From the NCBI RefSeq assembly GCF_002261215.1, contig NZ_NEVS01000004.1:4526001-4590000 (forward strand): a stretch of DNA of 64,000 nucleotides, in the 5' to 3' direction. A program made the position numbers and the translations under genes. How positions within the stretch are numbered: position 1 is the first letter of the stretch; the number at the start of each line of letters is the position of its first letter. The stretch is from Bordetella genomosp. 11. Lineage in GTDB: Bacteria; Pseudomonadota; Gammaproteobacteria; Burkholderiales; Burkholderiaceae_B. Shown in pieces: positions 1-9,444 of this stretch. Below the pieces are notes generated by a model, which saw only the letters and a program-made list of their open reading frames with translations, made no database searches and was not told the DNA's origin.

Positions 1-621
1 GTCGGTGATTTCATACTCACCCCTCGCGGACGGCCTGATGCTCTTGGCAATTTCGACTACCTGCGCGTCGTAGAAATAGAGCCCCGTCACCGCGTAATTG
101 GATTTAGGTGCGGGCGGCTTTTCTTCCAGCGACAGCACAGTGCCTCGCTCGTCGAACTCGACAACGCCGTAACGCTCGGGGTCGTGCACGTGATAGGCAA
201 AAACGGTTGCGCCGTCCGTGCTGGCGTCGGCATGCTGCAGGAGCTCATGGAAATCGTTACCGTAGAAAATATTGTCGCCCAGCACCAGCGCCGAAGGATG
301 GTCCCCAACGAAGTGCTCGCCGATGACGAACGCCTGAGCCAGGCCATCGGGCGACGGCTGTACCGCGTACTCGAGTTCAACGCCCCACTGCGATCCGTCG
401 CCTAGCAGTTGCTGGAACCGCGGCGTGTCCTGTGGCGTGGAAATGATCAGGATTTGCCGGATACCCGCGAGCATCAGGGTGCTAAGCGGGTAATAGATCA
501 TGGGCTTGTCGAAAACCGGCAGCAACTGCTTGCTAATGGCTAGCGTCGCCGGATGGAGCCGGGTCCCGGACCCGCCCGCCAAGATGATCCCTTTACGTTG
601 ACGTTGCATGTTTGTGCTCAT
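1..621 (-). CDS. rfbA: glucose-1-phosphate thymidylyltransferase (partial, N-terminal 207 codons)
   Basis: Makes dTDP-glucose from dTTP and glucose-1-phosphate, the first step of dTDP-L-rhamnose synthesis for surface polysaccharide. The visible part holds the nucleotidyltransferase signature GGSGTRLHP (residues 16-24), the following [11 protein letters not shown] stretch, GDNIFYG, and [10 protein letters not shown], all typical of RmlA. The family is about 290 residues, so roughly the last third lies beyond the left edge of the window. The ATG at 621 overlaps the rfbD stop as ATGA, which implies translational coupling; a second in-frame ATG at 609 is possible. It is the last visible gene of a minus-strand rhamnose operon, and rfbC may follow outside the window. 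Identity is clear from motifs and neighbours. Confidence 0.95.
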   Translation of the reverse strand, partial: MSTNMQRQRKGIILAGGSGTRLHPATLAISKQLLPVFDKPMIYYPLSTLMLAGIRQILIISTPQDTPRFQQLLGDGSQWGVELEYAVQPSPDGLAQAFVIGEHFVGDHPSALVLGDNIFYGNDFHELLQHADASTDGATVFAYHVHDPERYGVVEFDERGTVLSLEEKPPAPKSNYAVTGLYFYDAQVVEIAKSIRPSARGEYEITD

Positions 622-1517
622 CTTTCCAGTATTTCGTTCAGCATGCGCGCGACACCCGATTGCCACACAGGTAAAAACAATCCGAATGTCCGACGCAGGG
701 ACGTAGTATCGAGCCGTGAATTCAGCGGCCGTTGCGCCGCGACCTTGTACGCGCTTGACGGAATAGCCGATACCGCATCGGGACCTGCCTTCAATTGCAG
801 ACCGTGCGCGGCGGCTGTCTCCAGCACGTATCGTGCGTAGGCGAACCATGATGTCTCGCCGGCGGCGACCAAGTTGTAAGTGCCTGACAGTGAGGCGGCG
901 GCACGTGTCCGCGCGATGGCATGGGCGGTCACATCGGCAATCAGCTCCGCGCCTGTCGGCGCTCCGACCTGGTCGTCAATGACGGACAAACTTTCGCGTT
1001 CACGCGCAAGCCGCAGCATCGTCTTGGCGAAGTTTCCGCCTCGCGCCGCATAGACCCAGCTGGTGCGGAAGATCAGATGGGCGCAGCCGCTTTCACGTAT
1101 GCGTTGTTCCCCTTCCAGTTTGGTGCGCCCGTAGATGCTCAATGGGTTGGTTGCATCGTCCTCCGTCCAAGGGCGGGAACCGCTGCCGTCGAAGACGTAG
1201 TCCGTGGAGTAGTGGACGAGCAGCGTGCCCCTGGCAGCGGCGGCCACAGCCAATGCGCCAGGCCCGGCCGCATTGATCGCATACGCGGCGTCCGGCTCGC
1301 TTTCCGCCTTGTCCACGGCGGTATACGCGGCGGCATTGACGATAACGTCCGGCGCTACCGTTGCTACGGTCTTCGCGATACCGGCGGCATCGGCCAGGTC
1401 GCCGCACAGTCCAGGCGCACCGGTCCTGTCCAATGCGACGATTTCGCCCAACGGCGCCAAAGACCGCTGCAGCTCCCAGCCGACCTGGCCGTTCTTGCCT
1501 AGCAGGAGTATTTTCAC
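618..1517 (-). CDS. rfbD: dTDP-4-dehydrorhamnose reductase
   Basis: Final reductase of dTDP-L-rhamnose synthesis (NADPH-dependent). I start it at the GTG at 1517, which overlaps the rfbB stop as GTGA; this gives [13 protein letters not shown], the exact RmlD-type N-terminus with the GxxGQxG cofactor loop at residues 7-13. An upstream ATG at 1550 would add eleven residues encoded inside rfbB and looks spurious. Further family marks are STDYVFDG, the YGRTK active-site Tyr/Lys, and the FRTSWVY stretch. The length of 299 residues fits the family. It sits between rfbB and rfbA with 4-nt overlaps on both sides. Confidence 0.95.
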   Translation of the reverse strand: MKILLLGKNGQVGWELQRSLAPLGEIVALDRTGAPGLCGDLADAAGIAKTVATVAPDVIVNAAAYTAVDKAESEPDAAYAINAAGPGALAVAAAARGTLLVHYSTDYVFDGSGSRPWTEDDATNPLSIYGRTKLEGEQRIRESGCAHLIFRTSWVYAARGGNFAKTMLRLARERESLSVIDDQVGAPTGAELIADVTAHAIARTRAAASLSGTYNLVAAGETSWFAYARYVLETAAAHGLQLKAGPDAVSAIPSSAYKVAAQRPLNSRLDTTSLRRTFGLFLPVWQSGVARMLNEILER

Positions 1518-2587
1518 TGGTCTCGGCCCGTGTAGTTCTTTTCCAGCCATTGCTTATAGGCACCGCTCTGGACGTTGGATGTCCATCCGGTGTTTTGCAG
1601 GTACCACGCCACCGTCTTGCGGATACCCGAGTCGAATGTTTCGGCGGGCTTCCAGCCGAGCTCGCGCTCTATCTTGCGCGCGTCGATCGCGTAGCGCCGG
1701 TCATGCCCGGGGCGATCCCGCACAAACGTGATTTGTTCGGCATAGGAACGGCCATCGGCGCGAGGTTTTAGTTCATCCAGGATGGCGCAGATGGTCCTGA
1801 CAACGTCGATATTGGGCTTTTCGTTCCAGCCCCCGACGTTATAGGTCTGGCCCACCTTGCCCGAAGCAAGGACGGTGCGAATCGCGGCACAGTGATCCTT
1901 CACGTACAGCCAATCGCGGACCTGCTGGCCATCACCGTAGATGGGCAGGGGCTTCCCATTGATCGCGTTCAGTATGACGAGCGGAATCAGCTTTTCCGGA
2001 AAATGATACGGACCGTAGTTGTTGCTGCAGTTCGTGGTGACTACCGGCAAGCCGTAGGTATGGTGCCATGCGCGGACCAAGTGATCGGATGCGGCCTTGC
2101 TGGCCGAATAGGGACTGTTGGGCTCATAAGCGTTGGTTTCCGCGAAAGGCGGGTCATTGGCTTCGAGCGAACCGTAGACTTCATCCGTAGACACATGCAG
2201 GAAACGAAATGCCCCTTTTTCCGCTTCGGGAAGTTCCGACCAATATCCTCGAACGCTTTCGAGCAGATTGAAGGTGCCGACGACGTTGGTATGAATAAAT
2301 TCCCCCGGGCCGTCGATCGATCGGTCCACGTGGGATTCGGCGGCGAAATTCACCACAGCTCGCGGCTTGTGTTCTTTCAACAGCGCGGAGATAACCGTGC
2401 GATCACCGATATCCGCCTTGACGAAGGTGTAGCCCGGCCGCTGGGCAACCGAGGCGACCGTTTCCAAATTGCCTGCATAGGTCAATTTGTCGACGTTGAC
2501 CAGCGCTTCGTCGCCGGCTTGGGCGAACCAATCCAGCACAAAGTTTCCCCCGATAAAACCCGCACCACCCGTTACCAAAATCGTCAT
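1514..2587 (-). CDS. rfbB: dTDP-glucose 4,6-dehydratase
   Basis: Converts dTDP-glucose to dTDP-4-keto-6-deoxyglucose using a tightly bound NAD+; second step of the dTDP-rhamnose pathway. The 357-residue protein has the extended-SDR Rossmann motif TGGAGFIG at the N-terminus, the catalytic STDEVYG segment, the [11 protein letters not shown]yr/Lys motif and the [14 protein letters not shown] stretch characteristic of RmlB. The ATG at 2587 lies 2 nt after the stop of the upstream glycosyltransferase. The operon order here is B-D-A rather than the common B-D-A-C visible in full, because the window ends inside rfbA. Confidence 0.96.
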   Translation of the reverse strand: MTILVTGGAGFIGGNFVLDWFAQAGDEALVNVDKLTYAGNLETVASVAQRPGYTFVKADIGDRTVISALLKEHKPRAVVNFAAESHVDRSIDGPGEFIHTNVVGTFNLLESVRGYWSELPEAEKGAFRFLHVSTDEVYGSLEANDPPFAETNAYEPNSPYSASKAASDHLVRAWHHTYGLPVVTTNCSNNYGPYHFPEKLIPLVILNAINGKPLPIYGDGQQVRDWLYVKDHCAAIRTVLASGKVGQTYNVGGWNEKPNIDVVRTICAILDELKPRADGRSYAEQITFVRDRPGHDRRYAIDARKIERELGWKPAETFDSGIRKTVAWYLQNTGWTSNVQSGAYKQWLEKNYTGRDQ

Positions 2588-2589
2588 AG

Positions 2590-3564
2590 CTATAGCTTCT
2601 TGAAAAAGGCCGCCACAATAAGGCCGATATTTCCGGCAATTGTCTGCCGGTAGACTCCGGAACGCTTCAAACCCACAAGGCGGCGGACAATACCCCCCTG
2701 CCGCGAAGAATCGAATTCCAGGAAAATCCTGCGTTGAGGCGCCGGCAGACGCGCGCCGATCCGGCGCAGACCCGCGACGTTGGCGTCGATCCAGCGCCGC
2801 AGTTGGCCTTGCATGAGCAACCGGATGCGTACGAAGCGCGCTGAGAATCCCTGATTGGATCCAATGAGATTGCCACCATGCTGGCGGTACAGCAAGGTAG
2901 GCTCGGGATCGTAGACGATTCGGCCGCCTGCGGCGCTAATGGCTACGTAGGTCCACCAATCGTGTGCGACAACATCCAGATCCGGACCGGCACTCAGCAA
3001 TACGCGGCGCCCCTCCGCATTGAAAACCATGGTGTTGCCCCCCCCGACATTCTGCACAAGGGCGTTTCGGAAGTCTGGCTTTTGTGTAAAGAGAGGTGAT
3101 AGGCCGAGCTGCGTGCCAACCTCGTCCACTAGCTGGGTCCGTGAGCAGTAGAGGGCTGGCAAATCGGTCCCCAATACTTGCAGTTGAGCAACGGCACGTT
3201 CCAACTTCTGCTTCTCCCAGACATCGTCTTGATCCGCGTAGGAGAAGTAGTCTGCCTCGATCTCCGGGCGGCACACCAAGGAAAGGAAGTTGGCGGCAAA
3301 CCCGCGTGAGGGGCCGTGCAGGATTTCCAGGCGATCTGCCCCCCACTCGCGGCGATATTCCGAGAGAATTTCCAACGTGCCGTCACGCGATCCGTCATCC
3401 GACACCCAAACCTTCCAGTTGCCGTAGGTTTGAGCGCGGATGGAATCCAGATGCTCCCGAATAAACCGAGCCCCGTTATAAGAGCAGAGCAATATGGCGA
3501 CTTTGGGAAGGGCCAAAACAGGTCCAGGCGGAGTCGCCGGCGTATTTGAAAACTCGGTACTCAA
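2590..3564 (-). CDS. family 2 glycosyltransferase, probable rhamnosyltransferase
   Basis: Putative GT-A fold sugar transferase that would add a sugar, plausibly rhamnose, to a lipid-linked glycan at the inner face of the membrane. The N-terminal half shows the GT2 pattern: [18 protein letters not shown], then [12 protein letters not shown] with the first acidic nucleotide-binding pair, and YADQDDVW with the metal-binding DxD-like motif. The 324-residue length is usual. The start appears to be a TTG at 3564, forming TTGA with the stop of the upstream gene; no ATG occurs in the first part of the frame. The sugar donor is inferred only from co-transcription with rfbBDA. Confidence 0.85.
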   Translation of the reverse strand: MSTEFSNTPATPPGPVLALPKVAILLCSYNGARFIREHLDSIRAQTYGNWKVWVSDDGSRDGTLEILSEYRREWGADRLEILHGPSRGFAANFLSLVCRPEIEADYFSYADQDDVWEKQKLERAVAQLQVLGTDLPALYCSRTQLVDEVGTQLGLSPLFTQKPDFRNALVQNVGGGNTMVFNAEGRRVLLSAGPDLDVVAHDWWTYVAISAAGGRIVYDPEPTLLYRQHGGNLIGSNQGFSARFVRIRLLMQGQLRRWIDANVAGLRRIGARLPAPQRRIFLEFDSSRQGGIVRRLVGLKRSGVYRQTIAGNIGLIVAAFFKKL

Positions 3565-4667
3565 ACGTCGTCAGCCTCTTTCTTTACCATGAGCCAGCGC
3601 GGCGTGGCGAAACGCACCAAGGTGCGGTACAGGGTCAGATACACAACGGAGAACAGTGCCACAAAACCCATCAGCACGTACTGGTACTGCCAGAAAAGCA
3701 CGGCGGGAATGACAGCCAGTGAAGACAGCACCCACAAATACGGCGACGTCATAGCGTTGCGCTGGATCTTATGGCGTACCTCTGTCGATCCAATCGCCCA
3801 ACGCACCAGCCGCTTGTAAACAAGCATATGCAGGTGGACGCCGTCCGGCATGCCTGGGGAGCGACCCCGCAGCCAGCGCTTTCGATATATCGAAAAAAGC
3901 GTTTCGAATACGGGATAAATGCAAAGCAACAAGGGAAACCACGCGGAAACGTTCGGATGCCGATAAAGCATCAGCACGGACAATTCGCCAATCATGTAGC
4001 CGATAAAATAGGCCCCACCATCGCCCAGGAATATCAGTCCACGCGGGTAGTTCCAGATCAGAAAGCCGCCGATCGCACCCATCATTCCCACCGAAGCCAC
4101 CACCAAGAGGCGGTCGCCGAGGTAGTACGACACGTAGGCCATACCCGCCAAAATCATGACTGATACCACCGCCGCCAGGCCGTTATAACCGTCAATGATG
4201 TTAATGGCGTTGGAGGCCCCCCCGACGGCGATCATCGTACAGATGAGGGAAATAACCCAAAACTGCAATAGCCAGTCCACCCCAATGATGTTCAGGCGCA
4301 GTACGGCAGCCCCGAGGAAATAGTAGGCCAGTCCCCCCGCCAGCATAGCGAGAAGCAAGCGTACGACCGCTCGGACGCGTTTTGTAACATCCTCCGCCAA
4401 TCCGCCAAGGAAGGCCGGCATGCCACAGAGCATCAACAACAGGAGGGGTTTGACCAGATTCGGCTCGCGCCATGCGGCGGCACCGGCCACCACCAGCATG
4501 CCGACTACTAACGCCATGCCCCCCACCCTCGGCACCGGACGGACGTGATATTTTTGCACGCCCGTCATATCGGTATCGCCGGTATAACGCAGATGCCAAT
4601 GTCCGAACCTGAGCGTCAGAAGCGTGCATATAGCAGACGCTATAAAGGCGATGGACACATAAAGCAT
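3561..4667 (-). CDS. WecA/WbpL-like polyprenyl-phosphate glycan-1-phosphate transferase
   Basis: Integral membrane enzyme of the MraY/WecA family (GT4), expected to start lipid-linked glycan assembly by moving a sugar-1-phosphate from a UDP-sugar to undecaprenyl phosphate. The 368 residues form about ten hydrophobic segments. Family motifs are visible: NAINIIDGYNGLA (the NxxNxxDGxxGL loop), GFLIWNYPRGLIFLGDGGAYFIG (the LGDxG motif) and a basic HLHMLVYKR segment in place of the usual HxH loop. It is the first gene of the visible operon, with an ATG at 4667 and no gene directly upstream. The exact UDP-sugar cannot be read from sequence; WecA (GlcNAc) or WbpL-type (Fuc/QuiNAc) are both possible. 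Confidence 0.87.
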   Translation of the reverse strand: MLYVSIAFIASAICTLLTLRFGHWHLRYTGDTDMTGVQKYHVRPVPRVGGMALVVGMLVVAGAAAWREPNLVKPLLLLMLCGMPAFLGGLAEDVTKRVRAVVRLLLAMLAGGLAYYFLGAAVLRLNIIGVDWLLQFWVISLICTMIAVGGASNAINIIDGYNGLAAVVSVMILAGMAYVSYYLGDRLLVVASVGMMGAIGGFLIWNYPRGLIFLGDGGAYFIGYMIGELSVLMLYRHPNVSAWFPLLLCIYPVFETLFSIYRKRWLRGRSPGMPDGVHLHMLVYKRLVRWAIGSTEVRHKIQRNAMTSPYLWVLSSLAVIPAVLFWQYQYVLMGFVALFSVVYLTLYRTLVRFATPRWLMVKKEADDV

Positions 4668-5114
4668 TAGATTACCTACCCTTTGACTCTTTTCCGGTTT
4701 CTAGGGTCGGCTGCACGAAATTAAGTCGATGCGGACGGAAGTACCTTCCGGGCGCAGCTCATCATTACCCCACTTGATGGCGCACCGATTTTACTGCTTT
4801 TCCATGAGACCTTCCGGAGGCGGCAGCTTTCCGTATGTCACTGATCTAATGCAAAGTTTCGGCGCGGCGCGTTGAAGCGGATCCCGGACCACGCAGCGCC
4901 GCCCCGGGGCTCATCCCACACCGGCCGGCCAAGAGCAATTCGTAACACTTTACCGGGCAGTCGGTTTGTCCAAAAACACCCGATTTCCCGGCGGCATTGC
5001 CGCTCAGCCATTCGTCAGTTGCAAATGGCCACGCATGCGGTAATCCACCCCGTAGCCTTTCGCAGCAATCAGGTCCAGAATAAGTCCAAAGAAGTCCAAA
5101 TAAAGGAGACAGCC
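4668..5114. other. divergent intergenic region between the polysaccharide operon and the coxG-like gene
   Basis: No convincing gene in these 447 bases. It should hold the promoter of the minus-strand polysaccharide operon and that of the plus-strand coxG-like gene. A small perfect hairpin, CGGAAG-TAC-CTTCCG, lies at 4736-4750 and a related CTTCCGGAGG at about 4811. I see no JUMPstart/ops element. No strong sigma-70 pair could be assigned with confidence. Confidence 0.5.
5082..5101 (+). repeat. 10-bp tandem repeat just before the coxG-like ribosome binding site
   Basis: AAGTCCAAAG at 5082-5091 is followed directly by AAGTCCAAAT at 5092-5101, then AAAGGAG at 5102-5108 and the ATG at 5115. Two head-to-tail copies in a 5' leader could be a small regulatory site or simple slippage; the function is unknown. 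Confidence 0.6.
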
Positions 5115-5684
5115 ATGCGCATTTCCGATGCCCAATGGATTCCTTCTACCCAGCATCAGACCTGGGAAGCGCTGACCGATTGCGCTGTGCTGCGCAAATG
5201 CATCCCGGGCTGTGTGGACGTCGAGTGCAGGTCGCCGACCGAGTACGCCTTTACCGTCCGCGCCAAGGTCGCCGGCTTGGGGGCGGACTACGAGGGGGAA
5301 GTCCTGCTATCGGACGTCAACCCCCCTCACGGCTGTACGCTGGTGTTCGAAGGCAAGGGCAGCGCCGCGGGGTTGGCCATCGGTACGGCCCAGGTGAACC
5401 TGACGCCCAAGGACGAAGGCACGCGGCTCTCCTATACGCTGGCCGCCATGGCCGGCGGCAAACTGGCCGAGGTGGGCGAAGGCACCCTGCTGAAGGCGGC
5501 CGATAAGATCGTGCAGAAGTTCTTCGCCGCTTTCATCGACCACATGGCGGCCCAGCCGCATCTCGCACCCCCGCCTCCCCCGCCGCCGCCGGAGCCGCAC
5601 GGGCTGCGGAATTCCCGCTGGTCCTGGGCGGTGGTGACAATGCTGATTCTTGTCTTCGTGGGCTATCACACCTTCTTCACCTGA
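5115..5684 (+). CDS. CoxG-like SRPBCC-fold protein with C-terminal membrane anchor
   Basis: Small START/SRPBCC-fold protein of the CoxG (carbon monoxide dehydrogenase subunit G) family. In aerobic CO dehydrogenase systems CoxG helps attach the enzyme to the membrane, but no coxLMS genes are present here, so that role is not supported. Residues 1-150 fit the family (CAVLRKCIPGC, KVAGLGADYEGEV, GEGTLLKAADKIVQKFFAAF). A run of eight prolines follows, then a single hydrophobic C-terminal helix ending GYHTFFT, which would anchor it to the inner membrane. The ATG at 5115 is preceded by AAAGGAG at a 6-nt spacing; an upstream extension of the frame has no such signal. Confidence 0.82.
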   Translation: MRISDAQWIPSTQHQTWEALTDCAVLRKCIPGCVDVECRSPTEYAFTVRAKVAGLGADYEGEVLLSDVNPPHGCTLVFEGKGSAAGLAIGTAQVNLTPKDEGTRLSYTLAAMAGGKLAEVGEGTLLKAADKIVQKFFAAFIDHMAAQPHLAPPPPPPPPEPHGLRNSRWSWAVVTMLILVFVGYHTFFT

Positions 5685-5799
5685 AGCGATATCCGCGTTC
5701 GCCGGACGGCATACCCCTCTGCGCGTCGCAAGAATCGGAGTGGCATGGCGGCTGGCCGGTGTATGCTCCTCCGCCTTATTGGCATACACGCGTTTATCC

Positions 5800-6681
5800 A
5801 TGCGCAGCCGCGACCTCGCCGACCTGCTGGTGCTGTCCGCCGTTTGGGGCGGATCTTTCCTCTTCATGCGCATTGCGGTGCCGGAGCTGGGACCCGCTCC
5901 CCTGATGGAATTGCGGGTGGGCCTGGCCGCGCTGGCCCTGCTGGCGGTGCTGGCATGGCGCGGCGGCATGGGCGTGATTCTGCGCCATTGGAAACCCATT
6001 CTCTGGGTCGGCGCGTTCAACGCGGCGCTGCCCTTCCTGCTGTACGGATATGCCGCCCAAGAGCTGGGCGCCGGTTTCCTGTCCGTATCGAATGCCGTGA
6101 CCCCGATGTGGGGTGCCGTTATCGGCTGGGTGTGGCTGCGCGACCGCCTGCCTGCCCTGCGCGTGCTGGGTCTGGCCATCGGGTTCGCCGGCATTGTGGT
6201 GCTGGTGTGGGACAAGTTCGATTTCAGCGATGGCGGGACCGGCCTGCCGGTGCTGGCCGCGCTGGTGGCGCCCTTGTGCTACGGCATTGCGGCCAACAGC
6301 ACGAAGCGCTATCTGGGCGGCGTCGACGCATTGAGCGGCGCGACCGGCAGCATGGTCAGCGCGTCGCTGCTGCTGATGCCCTTCGCGATCTGGACCTGGC
6401 CGGTCGAGCCGGTATCGATGCAAGCCTGGGGGGCGACGATCACGCTTGCGCTGGTGTGCACGGCCATCGCCTATGTGATGTTTTTCCGGCTGATCGCCAG
6501 CGTGGGGCCCACGGCGGCTGTCAGTGTGACGTTCCTCGTGCCGGTGTTCGGGGTGCTGTGGGGCACGCTGCTGCTGGACGAAGCGATCACCGGGACGATA
6601 TTGCTGGGCGCCGCGATTATCCTGGTGGGCACGGCGCTGTCATTGGGGCTGGTCAGGGGGCGAAAGACGATCAATGCCTAA
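5800..6681 (+). CDS. EamA-family (DMT) transporter
   Basis: Ten-helix inner-membrane permease of the drug/metabolite transporter superfamily, built from two repeated EamA domains of about 130 residues. The first half has LSAVWGGSFLFMRIAVPELGP and the second half ends near TFLVPVFGVLWGTLLLDEAITG, the usual closing motif of each repeat. The start is taken at the ATG at 5800, giving MRSRDLADLLVLSAVWGG; the frame is open about 50 codons further upstream, but that part is not family-like and overlaps the end of the preceding gene. The product is 293 residues. The substrate cannot be predicted; amino acids or metabolites exported by DMT proteins are typical. Confidence 0.88.
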   Translation: MRSRDLADLLVLSAVWGGSFLFMRIAVPELGPAPLMELRVGLAALALLAVLAWRGGMGVILRHWKPILWVGAFNAALPFLLYGYAAQELGAGFLSVSNAVTPMWGAVIGWVWLRDRLPALRVLGLAIGFAGIVVLVWDKFDFSDGGTGLPVLAALVAPLCYGIAANSTKRYLGGVDALSGATGSMVSASLLLMPFAIWTWPVEPVSMQAWGATITLALVCTAIAYVMFFRLIASVGPTAAVSVTFLVPVFGVLWGTLLLDEAITGTILLGAAIILVGTALSLGLVRGRKTINA

Positions 6682-6859
6682 ACCCCGGCGGGGAAGATGC
6701 CCGGACCAGGGCACCTTCCGAAGGAAAATCGCCGGCTTCCGCGTTCGGGGCGCCTCCAGGCCCGTTCGGCGAAGTCCGGCGAACGTTCATGCGGGCCGCG
6801 TTTCGCTCCCTTGAAACCATCACCATGCGCGTTGGCCAGAACCGGCCACCGCCGCGCGC

Positions 6860-8059
6860 TCACACCCTTTCAAACACGCCGGCCGCGCCCATCCCGGTGC
6901 CGACGCACATCGTCACCATCCCGTACTTGCCCTGACGGCGGCGCAGGCCATGCACGAGCGTCGCGGCGCGGATGGCGCCGGTGGCGCCCAGCGGATGGCC
7001 CAGCGCGATGGCGCCGCCCAGCGGGTTCACTTTATCTGGATCCAACCCCAGGTCTTCGATGACCGCCAGCGATTGCGCGGCGAAGGCTTCGTTCAGTTCT
7101 ATCCAGTCCATATCCTGCTGGTTCAATCCAGCCTGCCGCAGCGCGGCGGGAATCGCCTCCTTCGGCCCGATACCCATCAGCTCCGGCGCGACGCCCCGCA
7201 CGGCAAAGGAGACGAAGCGTGCCAGCGGCGTCAGGCCGTGATCGCGCACGGCACGCTCGGACGCCAGGATGATTACGCCGGCACCATCCGAGGTCTGCGA
7301 GCTGTTGCCCGCGGTGACGCTGCCGCGCGCCGCGAAGACCGGCTTCAGGCGCGCCAGCGCCTGCATGGAGGTATCGCGGCGCGGTCCCTCGTCGCGCGCG
7401 AAATCACGCTGCAGCACGTCGGTTTCCCGCGAACGCAGGTCGGCCTGCCGCGCGACCAGGGCGAGCGGGGATATCTCGTCGTCGAATTCCCCCGCGTCCT
7501 GCGCGGCGATGGCGCGCTGATGCGAACGCAGGGCGAAGGCGTCCTGCGCTTCCCGCGAGACCTTCCATTGAATGGCGACGCGTTCCGCGGTCAGGCCCAT
7601 GCCGTACGCGATGCCCACGTCCTGATCGCCCGCGAATATCTGCGGCGAAAACGTTGGCGTGTAGCCCATCATCGGCACCTGGCTGAGCGATTCGGTGCCG
7701 CCGGCGATCATGACGTCGGCCTCGCCCAGGCGGATGCGATCGGCCGCCATGGCGATGGCGCTTAAGCCGGACGCGCAGAACCGGTTGACCGTAATGCCCG
7801 CGACACTATTGGGCAGGCCGGCCAGCAGCACGGCGATGCGGGCGACGTTCAAGCCCTGCGATGCCTCCGGCCGGGCACAACCGATGATCGCGTCCTCGAT
7901 CGAGGCGGGGTCCAATGTGGGCACTTGCGCCAGCGCGGCCCTGATGACGGCCGCGAGCAGATCGTCGGGACGCATATGGCGCAGCGCCCCGTTGGGCGCT
8001 TTGCCCACCGGGGCGCGCGTGGCCGCCACGATGTAGGCGTCTTGTTGATGTAGGGCCAT
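6860..8059 (-). CDS. acetyl-CoA acyltransferase (beta-ketothiolase, FadA type)
   Basis: Thiolase that cleaves 3-ketoacyl-CoA with CoA in beta-oxidation. The 399-residue product has the acylated Cys95 in NRFCASG, His355 in GHPLGATGA and Cys385 in CVGTGMGAAG, the full thiolase triad. I start at the ATG at 8059 because CAGGAG lies six bases before it; a codon two residues upstream would place the ribosome site directly against the start. The bifunctional dehydrogenase/hydratase at 9445-11913 on the same strand is the natural partner, but an unrelated plus-strand gene now lies between them. A degradative thiolase is more likely than a biosynthetic one from the WIELNEAFAAQ and context. Confidence 0.93.
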   Translation of the reverse strand: MALHQQDAYIVAATRAPVGKAPNGALRHMRPDDLLAAVIRAALAQVPTLDPASIEDAIIGCARPEASQGLNVARIAVLLAGLPNSVAGITVNRFCASGLSAIAMAADRIRLGEADVMIAGGTESLSQVPMMGYTPTFSPQIFAGDQDVGIAYGMGLTAERVAIQWKVSREAQDAFALRSHQRAIAAQDAGEFDDEISPLALVARQADLRSRETDVLQRDFARDEGPRRDTSMQALARLKPVFAARGSVTAGNSSQTSDGAGVIILASERAVRDHGLTPLARFVSFAVRGVAPELMGIGPKEAIPAALRQAGLNQQDMDWIELNEAFAAQSLAVIEDLGLDPDKVNPLGGAIALGHPLGATGAIRAATLVHGLRRRQGKYGMVTMCVGTGMGAAGVFERV

Positions 8060-8295
8060 GGGCATCTCCTGGACTTGATAGGACGTTGCGGTACCGCGGG
8101 CGAAGTAAAGCGACACGAAAAAGTACGGTGCGGCGCGTTCGGCGGAATATTCGCGACGGTACCATCGTAACGCCTATACCCGTTGACTATGGCTGGAGCA
8201 TCCCACTGCCGTATGGCCGCGACGCGAGCAACGTGATGACGTAACGATGTGCTGAGGACCTGCCCCCGGCACACAACGAGAAAAGGATGCCTGCC

Positions 8296-9336
8296 ATGAC
8301 AAACCCGCCATTCCAGTGGAATCCCGATGAGAACCAGACCTATACCGAGAGCGATGGCAGCCAGCAGCTGACCGGCGTCTTCAATAAGACATGCGGCAAG
8401 TCTTTCACCATGCAGGCGCTTAATCAGCAGTTATCCCTGCTGGTGAGCAGCAACGGGACAAATGTCTGGGGAGGTACCTGCAACAGCTGGACCTCTATCG
8501 CGCTCGATGAGGGCACCCTGACTTTCGGGGCGCCCGCTCCGGAGACCGCATATGGCCGACTGTCCCTGGTTGGCACCGATATAACCCTGCAACAAGCGGC
8601 GCGCTTCAATGCGAACCTGTGGGTATACGACTCCAGTGCGTTCCTCCATCCCAATCAGATGAATCTGAAGGCGGGCAGCGCGGTAGAGATATATTGCGCC
8701 GAAAGCTATGCGGCCGCCGGATTCATCAATATCGACTCGGCCCGGATGGAGGTGAAAAGCCCCGTGATGAAGGTGGAGAGTTGCAAAGTATCGCTATCTT
8801 CCGATGCCATGTCCCCGGGCGCATCCGTGTTCATGGAATGCATCCCCCAGACGGTGCAGAGCGATTTTCCTCTCGTACGCATGACAGACGCCACCATCCA
8901 GTGCGCCAATGCGTCCACGATGCAAATCAGGATGCAGACTGCGCAGCCGCTCGTTTTCCTCGATTCGACCGTTAGCGTACGGGACTCCGCCGCTGTCGAA
9001 ATCTACGCGGACAATCTCGCATTTCCCGCCGCCGATCCTACGCGTTTCGAAATTGCGGGCCCGGGCGCTTGCACGATCAAGTTCTATGGCGCCACGCCCG
9101 GCACGCAAGCCCTGGACTTCATCAAGAACATCTATTCGCCGGGACTGTTCCGATTCGCCAGGAAAACAGTCCCTGAAAATCGCGGATCGCTGCTTATCGC
9201 CAAATGCGGCAATGCCTTCCAGTACGCCAACATGCTGAAGCAGCAGCTGCTGTACGTCGACGACCAGGAAGCGGACGCGAGCATGTTCAACCAACTGTAC
9301 GAGCCGAACGGCGATCTGATCATTATGTTGAAGTGA
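8296..9336 (+). CDS. hypothetical protein, possible beta-helix-like fold
   Basis: I do not recognise this 346-residue protein. It has no signal peptide and no membrane segment. Many short alternating hydrophobic/polar stretches (KAGSAVEIYCAESY, VESCKVSLSS, DSTVSVRDSAAVEIYADN) suggest a mostly beta, perhaps parallel-helix structure. About nine cysteines are spread along it, unusual for a secreted beta-helix. The ATG at 8296 has AAAAGG some nine bases upstream; an ATG at 8287 is also in frame. Its base composition is visibly less GC-rich than the neighbouring beta-oxidation genes, and it lies between the thiolase and its likely partner on the opposite strand, which suggests later insertion. Confidence 0.75.
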   Translation: MTNPPFQWNPDENQTYTESDGSQQLTGVFNKTCGKSFTMQALNQQLSLLVSSNGTNVWGGTCNSWTSIALDEGTLTFGAPAPETAYGRLSLVGTDITLQQAARFNANLWVYDSSAFLHPNQMNLKAGSAVEIYCAESYAAAGFINIDSARMEVKSPVMKVESCKVSLSSDAMSPGASVFMECIPQTVQSDFPLVRMTDATIQCANASTMQIRMQTAQPLVFLDSTVSVRDSAAVEIYADNLAFPAADPTRFEIAGPGACTIKFYGATPGTQALDFIKNIYSPGLFRFARKTVPENRGSLLIAKCGNAFQYANMLKQQLLYVDDQEADASMFNQLYEPNGDLIIMLK

Positions 9337-9444
9337 TCGCCGTTCGCGGCATGCCAAGGCGGCAACGCCGAAGGCAGCGGCCTGGAGCGCGCTCGTTTGC
9401 GGCCGCGGCGGGCTCCGGCACGCGGCGGCCGCCGGTCCGCAGGC

